Of a stretch of DNA of 64,000 nt, positions 45,592-54,852 are shown one piece after another (the first letter of the stretch is position 1; each line of letters starts with the position of its first letter). Below the pieces are notes generated by a model. The model was given only the letters and a program-made list of their open reading frames with translations. It was not told where the DNA came from and ran no database searches. The DNA is from Halanaerobium praevalens DSM 2228 (GTDB lineage Bacteria; Bacillota; Halanaerobiia; Halanaerobiales; Halanaerobiaceae), in the NCBI RefSeq assembly GCF_000165465.1, contig NC_017455.1:992001-1056000 (forward strand), read 5' to 3'. The translations under genes were made by a program, and so were the position numbers.

Positions 45592-45708
45592 AAAATTTGT
45601 TCTAAAAGTTTTTATAATAATATAATTAAACAAGAAAAGTTTTTAGTTCAATACCTAATTAAAACTTATTAGAATCTGATTAAAATAAAATAAAATTGAG
45701 TTAGCTAC

Positions 45709-45738
45709 TTGACAATTTTAAGTTATATATGGTAGTAT
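45709..45738 (+). promoter_or_regulatory. Promoter of hslVU-codY
   Basis: TTGACA (45709-45714), 18-base spacer, TAGTAT (45733-45738). It gives a leader of about 70 bases before hslV, with AAAGGAGG as ribosome-binding site. Confidence 0.65.
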
Positions 45739-45815
45739 AAACAAAATAGATTAAAATATTTTGAATCATATGACAATTTAAAAAATATAAGTTTATAAGT
45801 AAAGGAGGTCCTAAA

Positions 45816-46376
45816 TTGTCTATAACAGATTTCGATGCAACTACAATAGTTGCTGTTAAACATAATAGTTCTATGGCTTTGGCTGGAGATGGCCAAGTAA
45901 CACTAGGTAATACAGTTATGAAAAGTACCGCTAAAAAAGTCAGAAGATTATATAATGGCAAAATCTTAGCTGGTTTTGCTGGTACATCTGCAGATGCTTT
46001 TACTCTTTTTGAAAAGTTTGAAGCTAAATTAGAAGAGTATCATGGTAGTTTACAAAGAGCTGCAGTTGAACTAGCTAAAGAGTGGAGAACAGATAAAATT
46101 TTGCGTAAACTGGAAGCTTTGCTAATTGTTGCAGATCTGGATGAAATCCTCATTATATCTGGTAATGGTGATGTAATTGAACCTGATGGCAAGATTACTG
46201 CTATTGGTTCTGGCGGCCCGTATGCAAGGGCAGCTGCTATAGCATTATCAGACCATGCCCAAGATATGAAGGCTGGGGAAATAGCCAGTGAAGCACTTAA
46301 AATAGCGGCTTCTATTTGTATTTATACTAATGAAAATATTAGCTTAGAGGAGCTAAAAGGAGGTGAGTCTGAATAA
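45816..46376 (+). CDS. hslV: ATP-dependent protease proteolytic subunit HslV (ClpQ/CodW)
   Basis: 186 residues, proteasome-like beta subunit. The N-terminus is [17 protein letters not shown]; Ser2 follows the initiator Met, as in Bacillus CodW, where a serine rather than a threonine serves as N-terminal nucleophile. A Thr at position 9 (TTIVAV) is the alternative if the prepeptide is cut. Conserved [25 protein letters not shown] and AIGSGGPYA are present. TTG 45816 follows AAAGGAGG. It overlaps hslU and forms the HslUV protease with it. Confidence 0.95.
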   Translation: MSITDFDATTIVAVKHNSSMALAGDGQVTLGNTVMKSTAKKVRRLYNGKILAGFAGTSADAFTLFEKFEAKLEEYHGSLQRAAVELAKEWRTDKILRKLEALLIVADLDEILIISGNGDVIEPDGKITAIGSGGPYARAAAIALSDHAQDMKAGEIASEALKIAASICIYTNENISLEELKGGESE

Positions 46377-47754
46377 ATTGGATAATCAACTAACACCAAA
46401 AGAAATTGTTGCTGAATTAGACAAATATATAATAGGTCAAAAAAATGCTAAAAAATCAGTAGCTATTGCTTTAAGAAATAGATATCGCAGAAAATTAGTT
46501 AAAGCAGAAATGAAAGATGAGATAATACCTAAAAACATTTTAATGATTGGTCCTACTGGAGTAGGTAAAACTGAGATTGCTCGCAGACTTGCTAAAATAG
46601 CTAGAGCTCCTTTTATTAAAATAGAGGTAACTAAATTTACTGAAGTTGGTTATGTTGGACGTGATGTTGAGTCAATGGTTAGGGATTTAACAGAGTCTGC
46701 AATTAGAATTGTTAAAGAAAATAAAAGGGAAGCAGTCGAAATTGAAGCTGAAAAAATGGCTATTCAAAAAATTGTAGATCATATGCTGCCTGGTAAAAAA
46801 AATAATAATGATGATTATTATTCTAACCTAGTTGATGATGTGAAGAAAAATCCTGCTAATCTTGATGATCGAGTTGCAGCGCGCAGAAAGAGAATGTTTA
46901 AAAGAATTGAATCTGGCCAACTTGATCAGCAAAAAATTGAGATTGAAGTAGAAGAAAATAATCAACAAATGATGGAAGTTTTTTCTGGTTCTGGAGTTGA
47001 AGAAATGGGAATTAACTTTCAGGATATGTTAGGAAATATTTTTCCAAATAAAAAAGAAAAGAAAAAAGTATCTATCAAGCAAGCTAAAGAGATACTTAAG
47101 GATGAGGAAGTACAAAAACTAATTGATATGGAACAAGTAAAAGTAGAAGCTATCCAAAAAGTAGAAGAAGATGGAATTATCTTTTTAGATGAAATGGATA
47201 AAATTGCAGGTAAAGAATCTGGTTCTGGTCCTGAAGTTTCAAGACAGGGAGTGCAAAGGGATATTCTGCCCATAGTAGAAGGATCTACTGTCAGCACTAA
47301 ACATGGTTCAGTTAAAACAGATCATATACTTTTTATTGCTGCAGGAGCTTTTCATGTTTCTTCACCAGCTGATTTGATTCCAGAGTTACAGGGGAGATTT
47401 CCGTTAAGAGTTAATTTAAATAGTCTTAGCAGACAAAACTTTAAGGATATCTTATTACTCCCTCAAAATTCTTTGGTTAAACAATATAAGGCTTTACTAG
47501 AAACCGAAGGAATAGAGATTGAATTTACAGAAAAAGCAGTAGAAGAAATTTCAAGCTTTGCTTATGATATCAATGAAGAAACAGAAAATATAGGTGCTAG
47601 ACGTCTACACACAATAATGGAAAAATTATTAGAGGATTTATCATTTGAGGCACCTGAAATTACTGATAAAAAGGTTGAAATAAATCTTGAATGCGTAAAA
47701 GATAAATTGCAAGATGTTGTAAAAGATAAAGATTTAAGTAAATATATTCTATAA
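46363..47754 (+). CDS. hslU: ATP-dependent protease ATPase subunit HslU (ClpY)
   Basis: 463-residue AAA+ unfoldase of Hsl[26 protein letters not shown] opens the ATPase domain. Walker A GPTGVGKT is at 63-70, a helical I domain is inserted at about 115-240, Walker B is [12 protein letters not shown], and the C-terminal tail docks into HslV. Start ambiguous: GTG 46363 overlaps the AAGGAGG that would serve a CTG at 46369. Both keep the conserved core. Its 3' end is followed by codY. Confidence 0.95.
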   Translation: MSLNKLDNQLTPKEIVAELDKYIIGQKNAKKSVAIALRNRYRRKLVKAEMKDEIIPKNILMIGPTGVGKTEIARRLAKIARAPFIKIEVTKFTEVGYVGRDVESMVRDLTESAIRIVKENKREAVEIEAEKMAIQKIVDHMLPGKKNNNDDYYSNLVDDVKKNPANLDDRVAARRKRMFKRIESGQLDQQKIEIEVEENNQQMMEVFSGSGVEEMGINFQDMLGNIFPNKKEKKKVSIKQAKEILKDEEVQKLIDMEQVKVEAIQKVEEDGIIFLDEMDKIAGKESGSGPEVSRQGVQRDILPIVEGSTVSTKHGSVKTDHILFIAAGAFHVSSPADLIPELQGRFPLRVNLNSLSRQNFKDILLLPQNSLVKQYKALLETEGIEIEFTEKAVEEISSFAYDINEETENIGARRLHTIMEKLLEDLSFEAPEITDKKVEINLECVKDKLQDVVKDKDLSKYIL

Positions 47755-47787
47755 TTAAAAAAATTGAAAAACGGAGGAGATTATAAG

Positions 47788-48570
47788 ATGGGTAGTTTAT
47801 TAGAAAAAAGTAGAAAGATTAACAGATTATTACAAAGAACAGGTGGTAATGCAGTCGATTTTTCCGATATGGCATATGTTTTAAAAGAAGCAGTAAGGTG
47901 TAATGTTTATGTAACAAGTAAAAAAGGTAAAATTTTAGGTTATAGTTTACTTGATGATTTTGAGTGTGATATTATGGAAGAAGAAGTAATTGATCATGGA
48001 AATTTCCCAAAAGATTATAATAAAGGCTTATTAAGAATTAGAGAAACAAAATCAAACATTGAACAAAAAGATGGAAATTGTGTCTTTTCTGAAGGAGATA
48101 AATGCTTATTTGAAGATAAGCTAACAACTATTGTCCCTGTTATTGGTGGAGGAGATAGATTAGGAACTTTAGTCTTAGCTCGCTATGGTTCAGCTTTTGA
48201 TGATGAAGATTTAATTTTAGCTGAATATGGAGCTTCAGTTGTGGGAATGGAAATTTTACGTTCTCGTAGTGAAAGAATAGAAAAAGAAGCACGTAAAAAA
48301 GCAGCTGTTCAAATTGCTATTGATACCTTATCATATTCTGAATTAGAGGCAATTGAACATATTTTTGAAGAATTAGATGGAGAAGAAGGTTTATTAGTTG
48401 CCAGTAAGGTAGCTGATAGAGTTGGTATCACTCGTTCTGTAATTGTTAATGCCCTACGTAAATTTGAGAGTGCAGGAGTAATTGAATCTCGCTCTTTAGG
48501 TATGAAGGGTACTTATATTAAAGTATTAAATGATAATCTATTAGGTGAGTTAGAAAAACTTAAGTCATAG
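47788..48570 (+). CDS. codY: Global transcriptional repressor CodY
   Basis: 260 residues, the standard length. The N-terminal GAF domain binds branched-chain amino acids (and works with GTP), and the C-terminal winged helix has [26 protein letters not shown] as its recognition region and a [11 protein letters not shown] end. It represses nutrient-uptake and biosynthetic genes in rich conditions. ATG 47788 follows GGAGGA by nine bases; an in-frame TTG at 47764 is rejected. The operon with hslVU is the Bacillus arrangement. Confidence 0.96.
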   Translation: MGSLLEKSRKINRLLQRTGGNAVDFSDMAYVLKEAVRCNVYVTSKKGKILGYSLLDDFECDIMEEEVIDHGNFPKDYNKGLLRIRETKSNIEQKDGNCVFSEGDKCLFEDKLTTIVPVIGGGDRLGTLVLARYGSAFDDEDLILAEYGASVVGMEILRSRSERIEKEARKKAAVQIAIDTLSYSELEAIEHIFEELDGEEGLLVASKVADRVGITRSVIVNALRKFESAGVIESRSLGMKGTYIKVLNDNLLGELEKLKS

Positions 48571-48596
48571 ATAATTAAAAACTAAGGATTTTAAAT

Positions 48597-48618
48597 GCTC
48601 CTGCTTAAAAAGAGGAGC
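48597..48618 (+). terminator. Weak hairpin after codY
   Basis: GCTCCT (48597-48602) and AGGAGC (48613-48618) pair, followed by TATTTAATTG; no true T tract. Confidence 0.4.
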
Positions 48619-48656
48619 TATTTAATTGTCTGGTCAAAATTTATTTTCAAAAAGAC

Positions 48657-48685
48657 TTGATTATATTTTTAGTATATGGTATACT
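48657..48685 (+). promoter_or_regulatory. Sigma-A promoter of rpsB
   Basis: TTGATT (48657-48662), 17-base spacer, TATACT (48680-48685). A start near 48692 yields a leader of about 110 bases. Confidence 0.75.
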
Positions 48686-48691
48686 TTTTTG

Positions 48692-48803
48692 TGGCAAAAT
48701 ACACACGACAGTTAATCTAAATGCTGGTGCTGTATTTAAATATACAGTTGTGTTTAGAGTTGATGCTGTCGGAGGCTAAAACCAGAAGGGAGGTGCAGGA
48801 GTT
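48692..48803 (+). promoter_or_regulatory. Structured rpsB leader, possible S2 autoregulatory element
   Basis: CGACAG (48706-48711) pairs with CTGTCG (48766-48771) to close a domain. It contains the hairpin CTGTAT-TTAAAT-ATACAG (48730-48747). A GGAGG begins at 48771, at the edge of the outer stem, and the true GGGAGGTG lies at 48788-48795. Such leaders are known for autoregulated ribosomal operons in Firmicutes; assignment to the S2 class is inference. Confidence 0.5.
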
Positions 48804-49538
48804 ATGTCAGTTGTAAATATGAAACAACTCCTCGAATCAGGTGTTCACTTTGGTCATCAGACTAAAAGATGGAACCCTAAAATGAAGCAATATATTTTCA
48901 CTGAAAGAAATGGAATTTATATTATTGACCTACAGCAAACAGTTAAGTTAATTGATAAAGCTTATAATTTTGTTAAAGATCAAGCTGCTGAAGGTAAAAA
49001 TGTATTGTTCGTTGGAACTAAGCGTCAGGCACAGGAAACTGTTAAAAATGAAGCAATTAAATGCGGAATGCCTTATGTTAATCAACGTTGGTTAGGTGGT
49101 ATGTTAACTAATTACAAGACCATCAAAAAACGGATTGATCGTTTAGAAGAAATCGAACAAATGGAAGAAGAAGGTATTTTTGAAGTTCTTCCTAAAAAAG
49201 AGGTTATCGAATTAAATAAAGAACATGATAAGCTCGAAAGATTCCTTGGTGGAATTAGAGATATGAATGGTTTACCAGATTTAATTTTTATCACAGATGC
49301 AAGAAAAGAAGATATTGCAGTTTCTGAAGCAAGAAAACTGGATATCCCAATTGTATCAATTTTAGATACAAACTGTGATCCAGATCTGATAGATTATGTC
49401 ATTCCTGGTAATGATGATGCTATTAGAGCTGTCAAATTGATTACCAGTGTTATTTCTGACGCAGTACTTGCTGGAAAGCAAGGTAAACAAGAAGCTGAAG
49501 CAAGAAAAGCAAAAGCTGAAGAAAAAACTGCTGAATAA
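48804..49538 (+). CDS. rpsB: 30S ribosomal protein S2
   Basis: 244 residues, standard uS2. Conserved [33 protein letters not shown] and [26 protein letters not shown] are visible. GGGAGGTG gives a strong start. It begins the rpsB-tsf-pyrH-frr series, with a strong terminator between it and tsf. Confidence 0.98.
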   Translation: MSVVNMKQLLESGVHFGHQTKRWNPKMKQYIFTERNGIYIIDLQQTVKLIDKAYNFVKDQAAEGKNVLFVGTKRQAQETVKNEAIKCGMPYVNQRWLGGMLTNYKTIKKRIDRLEEIEQMEEEGIFEVLPKKEVIELNKEHDKLERFLGGIRDMNGLPDLIFITDARKEDIAVSEARKLDIPIVSILDTNCDPDLIDYVIPGNDDAIRAVKLITSVISDAVLAGKQGKQEAEARKAKAEEKTAE

Positions 49539-49551
49539 TTAAGAATTAATA

Positions 49552-49594
49552 AAAGCGCTGGTAAAGTTTATGCTTTGCAGCGCTTTTTTTCTAG
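49552..49594 (+). terminator. Terminator or attenuator between rpsB and tsf
   Basis: AAAGCGCTG (49552-49560) pairs with CAGCGCTTT (49578-49586), with an inner AAAG/CTTT pairing, followed by seven T. It may let rpsB be made in excess over tsf. Confidence 0.85.
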
Positions 49595-49659
49595 CATAAT
49601 TTTAAATATATTTACTAGATATAATGTTTTATAAGTTAATATAAGGAGGTTATTAATAA

Positions 49660-50559
49660 ATGGGAGTTACAATGAAAGATATAAAAGAACTTCGTTCCCG
49701 TACTGGTGCAGGTGTTTTAGACTGCAAAAAGGCTTTAAATAAAGTTGACGGAGATATCGAAGCTGCTGTTGAACATTTAAGAGAAAAAGGAATGGCTGCT
49801 GCAGCTAAAAAAGCTGGTAGAATTGCAGCTGAAGGTTTAGTGAGCTTAAATATTACTGATGATCGCAAAAAAGGAGTTTTGGTTGAGGTTAACTCTGAAA
49901 CTGACTTTGTTGCTAAAAATGATAATTTTAAAGCTTTAGTTTCTGATATTTCTGAGCATCTAATGCAAACTGATGCAGAAGAAGTAGAAGCTGTAGAAAA
50001 AGAAAATTGGTTTAAAGATGAATCAGAAACAGTTAATGATGTAATTAAAGCAGCTATTGCAAATATTGGTGAAAATATAAATCTGAGAAGATTTAAAAAA
50101 ATTGAAACTGATGGCTATCTCTTTGGTTATATTCATTTAGGTGGTAAAATTGGAGTTTTAGTTGAATTTGCAAGTGAATTTGGTTCTGAAAAAGAAAAAA
50201 CAGCTAAAGATATTGCAATGCATATTGCAGCTATCAATCCTGATTTCTTAGACCGTGATTCAGTTGATTCTGAATCAATAGCTAAAGAAAAGAAAATTTA
50301 TAGAGAACAAATGCTTAATGAAGGTAAACCAGAGCATATTTTAGATCAAATTATTGAAGGCAAAATTAACAAATATTATACTCAAGTGTGTCTTTTAGAA
50401 CAGCCATTTGTTAGAGATGATGAGCAAACTGTTGCTGAAATACTAGCAGAAAATGATATGGAAATTAAACAGTTTACTCGTTTTGAAATCGGTGAAGGAA
50501 TCGAAAAGAAGGAAGAAGATTTCGCTGCTGAAGTAGCCGCTATGACAAAAAATCAATAA
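49660..50559 (+). CDS. tsf: Translation elongation factor Ts
   Basis: 299 residues; the nucleotide exchange factor for EF-Tu. IKELRSRTGAGVLDCKKAL and VEVNSETDFVAKNDNFKAL are the two family signatures, and a C-terminal EF-Tu-contact domain follows. ATG 49660 follows AAGGAGG by ten bases. A TATAAT (49620-49625) lies upstream without a good -35. Confidence 0.97.
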   Translation: MGVTMKDIKELRSRTGAGVLDCKKALNKVDGDIEAAVEHLREKGMAAAAKKAGRIAAEGLVSLNITDDRKKGVLVEVNSETDFVAKNDNFKALVSDISEHLMQTDAEEVEAVEKENWFKDESETVNDVIKAAIANIGENINLRRFKKIETDGYLFGYIHLGGKIGVLVEFASEFGSEKEKTAKDIAMHIAAINPDFLDRDSVDSESIAKEKKIYREQMLNEGKPEHILDQIIEGKINKYYTQVCLLEQPFVRDDEQTVAEILAENDMEIKQFTRFEIGEGIEKKEEDFAAEVAAMTKNQ

Positions 50560-50570
50560 TAATTAAAAAA

Positions 50571-50601
50571 GGAGAACACTTAGAGAGAGTGTTCTCTTTT
50601 T
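50571..50601 (+). terminator. Terminator after tsf
   Basis: GAGAACACT / AGTGTTCTC (50572-50596) with a seven-base loop and a run of seven T. Clear rho-independent terminator. Confidence 0.88.
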
Positions 50602-50675
50602 TTAAGTAAATTTGCTTTGAAAAAAGGAATTAGCTAAAAATTGAAGAATAATACTTAATGGAGGTTAATTATATA

Positions 50676-51395
50676 ATGACAGATAAACCAGTTTATTCAA
50701 GGATACTACTTAAGATCAGTGGGGAGGCACTTGCAGGCGATAATGGTTTTGGTATTGATCCCCAAATGATTAAAAAAATTGCTTCTGAAATAAGTGATGT
50801 TGTAAAAACTACAAATGTAGAGATGGCAGTTGTAGTTGGTGGGGGCAATATTTTTAGAGGTATAGCTGGCAGTGCTAAAGGTATGGATCGAGGAACAGCT
50901 GATTATATGGGAATGCTAGCAACTGTAATTAATGCTTTAGCTTTACAAGATGCAATCGAAAAATTGGATATTGAAACCAGAGTTCAGTCTGCTATTGAAA
51001 TGCGTCAAATTGCAGAACCATATATTAGAAGAAGAGCAATTAGACATTTAGAAAAAGGAAGAGTGGTTATTTTTGCTGCTGGTACTGGTAATCCATTTTT
51101 CTCAACAGATACTACTGCAGCTTTAAGAGCAGCAGAAATTTCTGCTGATGCAATTTTAATGGCTAAAAATGTTGATGGTATCTATGATTCTGACCCTTCA
51201 GTGAATGAGAAAGCAAAAAAACACAAAAGTTTATCTTATATTGATTTATTAAACAATTCTTTAAGAGTTATGGACTTTACTGCTGTTTCACTTTGTATGG
51301 ATAATAAAATTCCTTTAAAAGTTTTTGCAGTAAAAAAAGAAGGTAATATTAAAAGAGTATTACTTGGTGAAGACATTGGGACATCTGTTAATTAA
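50676..51395 (+). CDS. pyrH: Uridylate kinase
   Basis: 239 residues; phosphorylates UMP to UDP. An amino-acid-kinase fold with [11 protein letters not shown] near the N-terminus, [11 protein letters not shown], the conserved [17 protein letters not shown] and [18 protein letters not shown] 50676 follows TGGAGG; an in-frame upstream start at 50658 overlaps that site and is rejected. Confidence 0.97.
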   Translation: MTDKPVYSRILLKISGEALAGDNGFGIDPQMIKKIASEISDVVKTTNVEMAVVVGGGNIFRGIAGSAKGMDRGTADYMGMLATVINALALQDAIEKLDIETRVQSAIEMRQIAEPYIRRRAIRHLEKGRVVIFAAGTGNPFFSTDTTAALRAAEISADAILMAKNVDGIYDSDPSVNEKAKKHKSLSYIDLLNNSLRVMDFTAVSLCMDNKIPLKVFAVKKEGNIKRVLLGEDIGTSVN

Positions 51396-51420
51396 TAATT
51401 TGATTTAAGGGGGAAAATTT

Positions 51421-51978
51421 ATGTTTAGAGAAGTAATGAATGAAACAGAAAAGAAAATGGAAAAAGGGTTAGAAAAAACCAAAGAAGATTTAAATACTAT
51501 TAGAACTGGTCGAGCTAGACCATCATTAGTTCAAAATATTAAAGCAAACAACTATGGAGTGGCTACTCCAATCCAACAAATGGCCAAAGTGTTTGCTCCA
51601 GAAGCAAGACAAATTGTAATTGAGCCTTGGGATAAAAATAATATTGAAACAATTGAAAAAGCAATTATGCAAGAAAACTTAGGTTTAACTCCCAGTAATG
51701 ATGGAAGTGTAATTAGAATTAATATCCCTCAATTAACTGAAGAGAGAAGAAAAGAATTAGTTAAAATTTTACATGAAAAAGCTGAAAAAGGAAGAATAGC
51801 TATTCGCGCTATTAGAAGAGAAGCAAATGAGGAATTAGAATTATTAGAAGATGAAGGTGAAATTTCTGAAGATAATATGCATCGTGGTTTAGAAAATGTA
51901 CAGGAATTAACTGATGAGTATATTGATAAACTAGATCAAATTGTTAAGAAAAAAGAAGAAGAGATTATGGAAGTTTAG
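51421..51978 (+). CDS. frr: Ribosome recycling factor
   Basis: 185 residues, exactly the family size. RTGRARPSLVQNI, the hinge region and NIPQLTEERRKELVKILHEKAEKGRIAIRAIRR-type text (RAIRREANEEL) are diagnostic. With EF-G it splits post-termination ribosomes. AGGGGGAAAA precedes the ATG. Confidence 0.98.
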   Translation: MFREVMNETEKKMEKGLEKTKEDLNTIRTGRARPSLVQNIKANNYGVATPIQQMAKVFAPEARQIVIEPWDKNNIETIEKAIMQENLGLTPSNDGSVIRINIPQLTEERRKELVKILHEKAEKGRIAIRAIRREANEELELLEDEGEISEDNMHRGLENVQELTDEYIDKLDQIVKKKEEEIMEV

Positions 51979-51981
51979 TAG

Positions 51982-52188
51982 ATGGAAGCTACTGAATTTT
52001 TGGCTTCTCCACTTACAGAAACTTTAGCTTATTTTAAAGAAAATAAATTGAAATATAAGCTAAAAGAAATTAAACCTCCATTTGAGACTAAGTTTTTATC
52101 TGAAAATGATAAACCAAAGCGTGTGTTAAAAATTGAAAGAAAAAATAATTTTTATTTAATAACCTGGTCTTTTCAATATAATAGCTAA
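51982..52188 (+). CDS. Small protein of unknown function between frr and uppS
   Basis: 68 residues starting three bases after the frr stop. The pattern 'LAYFKENKLKYKLKEIKPPF' followed by 'KRVLKIERKNNFYLITWSF' resembles short proteins found at this place in other Clostridia, with a T/K-PP turn and a basic R-V-x-(R/K)-x-(E/R) strand. I know no function. GGAAG eight bases before the ATG is a weak ribosome site; the position suggests coupling to frr. It is in the same reading direction with similar codon use. Confidence 0.75.
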   Translation: MEATEFLASPLTETLAYFKENKLKYKLKEIKPPFETKFLSENDKPKRVLKIERKNNFYLITWSFQYNS

Positions 52189-52192
52189 TTTA

Positions 52193-52213
52193 TACCCCCT
52201 TTTATAGGGGGTA
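52193..52213 (+). terminator. Hairpin before uppS, no T tract
   Basis: TACCCCCT and AGGGGGTA pair over eight bases with a five-base loop, but the following sequence is ATTAATTAATT. It could stabilise the upstream mRNA or act as a weak terminator. Confidence 0.4.
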
Positions 52214-52239
52214 ATTAATTAATTGGAAGGGATGATTTA

Positions 52240-52959
52240 ATGAATACACCCAAAAGCATTGCAATAATTATGGATGGAAATGGCCGTTGGGCAGAAAAAA
52301 GAAATAAAAGTCGGAGTGCTGGTCATAAAGAGGGTGTTAAAGCTCTAAAACGGATAGTCAAAGCAGCAGTAGATTTAAAATTAGAATCATTGACTGTTTA
52401 TGCTTTTTCTACCGAAAATTGGAAAAGGCCGAAAGCTGAAGTTAATTTTTTACTAACTTTAATGAAAAGAGCAATGAAAAATGAAGTAGAAGAACTGCTC
52501 GCAAATGGTGTCCAGATAAATTTTATTGGACGCAAAGATACACTTTCTAAAAACTTAATTAAAGAAATAGAAAATATAGAAAAAAAATCTGCTACAAATA
52601 ACAAATTGACTTTAAATATTGCCTTTAATTACGGTGGGCGAGCTGAAATAATTGATGCAGCTCGAAATTTAGCTAAAGCTTATAAAGAAAATAAATTAGA
52701 CTTAAATCAAATTGATGAAAAAGGATTCTCTAATTATTTATATAATAAGAATTTAAAAGATGTAGAGTTATTAATTAGAACTGGAGGAGAGCTTCGTCTA
52801 AGTAATTTTCTTTTATGGCAGTCTGCTTATGCAGAGTTACATTTTGTTGATAAATTTTGGCCTGATTTTTATGCTGAAGATTTAAAAGAAGCGATTAAAA
52901 TTTTTAGTCAGAGAACAAGAAGGTTCGGCGGTTTAAATGATGGTGATCAGAATGCTTAG
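52240..52959 (+). CDS. uppS: Isoprenyl (undecaprenyl) diphosphate synthase
   Basis: 239 residues, cis-prenyltransferase. SIAIIMDGNGRWA (catalytic Asp) at the N-terminus, LTVYAFSTENWKRP, and LLIRTGGELRLSNFLLWQSAY near the C-terminus. It makes the lipid carrier for cell-wall polymers and depends on IspA product from the 1 kb region. The gene overlaps cdsA by 8 bases. Confidence 0.96.
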   Translation: MNTPKSIAIIMDGNGRWAEKRNKSRSAGHKEGVKALKRIVKAAVDLKLESLTVYAFSTENWKRPKAEVNFLLTLMKRAMKNEVEELLANGVQINFIGRKDTLSKNLIKEIENIEKKSATNNKLTLNIAFNYGGRAEIIDAARNLAKAYKENKLDLNQIDEKGFSNYLYNKNLKDVELLIRTGGELRLSNFLLWQSAYAELHFVDKFWPDFYAEDLKEAIKIFSQRTRRFGGLNDGDQNA

Positions 52960-53761
52960 AAAAAGAGTGATTAGTGCAATTATAGGTATTTTATTATTAA
53001 TATTTTTAGTTTTTTCTGGTTCACTACCATTTTTTATAACAGTTAGTATTATTACAATTTTAGCTATTAGAGAATATAGCAGAATGCTAGAAATAAAGTC
53101 TAATTTATTACGATTATTACTTGCTTTAGCTTCTGTTTTGATCGTTTTTAATGCTTATTTACTTTCTAATAATTATAATTTTTTACCACATGGTCTTATA
53201 TTTTTTCTAATTATATTTATACTTTATATTTATAATTTATATAATTATCAAGAGCAGAAATTTATTCATAATATAAGTTATCAACTTTTTTCTATAATTT
53301 ATATTGGAGGCGGTTTGTCTTTTGCTGTTTTTTTAAGAGATATTAACCAAGGACCTTTTGTCAATACATTGGCTCTTTGGTTTGTTTTAATTGCAACTTG
53401 GATTACTGATTCAGGTGCATATTTTGTTGGTAAAAAATATGGTAAAAAATCAATGGCTCCGATTATAAGTCCGAATAAAACAGTAGCTGGAGCGGTTGGA
53501 GGAATTTTAACAACTGCTGCCTTTATTATAATTGTATCTGTTTCTTTAAATGTCTTTAATCTTTATTATTTAATTTTTGCTTTTTCTTTTCCTGTTATTG
53601 CAATTATGGGAGATTTATTTGAATCTTGTATTAAGCGCTATTTTAAGGTTAAAGATACTGGAACTATTATTCCAGGTCATGGTGGGATTTTAGATCGCTT
53701 TGATAGTTTTATTTTTACAGCACCATTTACATATTATTTTATAACTATTTTATTGGGGTGA
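52952..53761 (+). CDS. cdsA: Phosphatidate cytidylyltransferase
   Basis: 269 residues, eight-helix membrane protein making CDP-diacylglycerol from phosphatidate and CTP. The C-terminal CDS signature KDTGTIIPGHGGILDRFDS is complete. Several in-frame starts exist (52937, 52940, 52943, 52952). I favour ATG 52952, which gives MLRKRVISAIIGI like typical CdsA and overlaps the uppS stop. Confidence 0.96.
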   Translation: MLRKRVISAIIGILLLIFLVFSGSLPFFITVSIITILAIREYSRMLEIKSNLLRLLLALASVLIVFNAYLLSNNYNFLPHGLIFFLIIFILYIYNLYNYQEQKFIHNISYQLFSIIYIGGGLSFAVFLRDINQGPFVNTLALWFVLIATWITDSGAYFVGKKYGKKSMAPIISPNKTVAGAVGGILTTAAFIIIVSVSLNVFNLYYLIFAFSFPVIAIMGDLFESCIKRYFKVKDTGTIIPGHGGILDRFDSFIFTAPFTYYFITILLG

Positions 53762-53766
53762 ATTAA

Positions 53767-54828
53767 ATGAAAATAAACAAATGGTATATTAAGTATTTTT
53801 TAACTTTTCTCTTTTTATTATTAAGTTTAGTTATGTTAAAACATGTGTTTATTTATTTCACTCCTTTTATTATTGCAGCAGTCATAGCTAGTTTAATTAA
53901 TCCCGTTGTAGATTATTTTAATAAAAAAATACCAATTCATCGTGGCTTTATTGTAATTATAGTTCTCATTCTAGTTGTAGTTATTTTAGTAACTATGATT
54001 ATTATTGGTGGTGCTCAAGGTTATTTAGAATTAAATAGATTGCTGCGCAATTTGCCTGATTATCGTTCAATTGATAGTCAAATTAAATGGTTATCTGTTC
54101 AAAATCAACAATTAGAAACTTTAATTCAAAATTGGGAAGTTTCAGATGCAGTTCGAGATGCAATTAATAGCAACTTACAACTTTTATATAATGGAATTCG
54201 TGATACTCTAATTTCTGTTATAAATTCAATTTTAGAATTTTTAACTAAATTACCAAGTGTTTTTATGATTCTCTTTATTGCTTTTATTGGAACCTTCTTT
54301 ATTAGTAGAGATCGTGATAAAATTAAAGAATTTTTAGTTAATATTTTTCCGCTGGCTATCCAACCTAAAATAGCTAATGTTTTTACCCAACTAAACAGTT
54401 CTGCTGTAGGCTATATTAGAGCTATGTTGATTTTGATTACAATTAGTGGTATAGTGGCTGGTATCGGGGTCAAATTGCTTGGTAATCAATATGCTTTAAT
54501 TGTAGGAGTAACGGCTGCCGTTTTAGATTTAATTCCTATTATTGGGCCAGCTTTATTATTTTATCCTTGGATAATAGTATCAATTATTTTTGGTAACTTT
54601 TCCCAAGCTTTTAGTCTTTTTATTCTTCATTTATTTTTAGCTGGAATTCGTTCAGCCTCTGAGGGTAAAATTATGGGGAAAAGTCTTGGCTTACATCCCC
54701 TTGCTACAATGATCGCTCTTTTTTCTGGATATAGAATTTTAGGGGCAATTGGTTTTGTTGTTGGACCGACTTTTTTGGTATTAATTAAAGCAATCGTTGA
54801 TTCTGACTTAATAGATATTAAAAACTAA
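53767..54828 (+). CDS. AI-2E/YtvI-like permease family membrane protein
   Basis: 353 residues with about eight hydrophobic helices and a central hydrophilic stretch (YLELNRLLRNLPDYRSID). The end carries the family's DLIPIIGPALLFYPWIIVS and GLHPLATMIALFSGYRILG segments. The family includes sporulation protein YtvI, autoinducer exporters and Na+/H+ antiporters, so the substrate is open. The gene begins five bases after cdsA. Confidence 0.85.
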   Translation: MKINKWYIKYFLTFLFLLLSLVMLKHVFIYFTPFIIAAVIASLINPVVDYFNKKIPIHRGFIVIIVLILVVVILVTMIIIGGAQGYLELNRLLRNLPDYRSIDSQIKWLSVQNQQLETLIQNWEVSDAVRDAINSNLQLLYNGIRDTLISVINSILEFLTKLPSVFMILFIAFIGTFFISRDRDKIKEFLVNIFPLAIQPKIANVFTQLNSSAVGYIRAMLILITISGIVAGIGVKLLGNQYALIVGVTAAVLDLIPIIGPALLFYPWIIVSIIFGNFSQAFSLFILHLFLAGIRSASEGKIMGKSLGLHPLATMIALFSGYRILGAIGFVVGPTFLVLIKAIVDSDLIDIKN

Positions 54829-54852
54829 TTGAGAAATTTTGAGGTGAAATTT

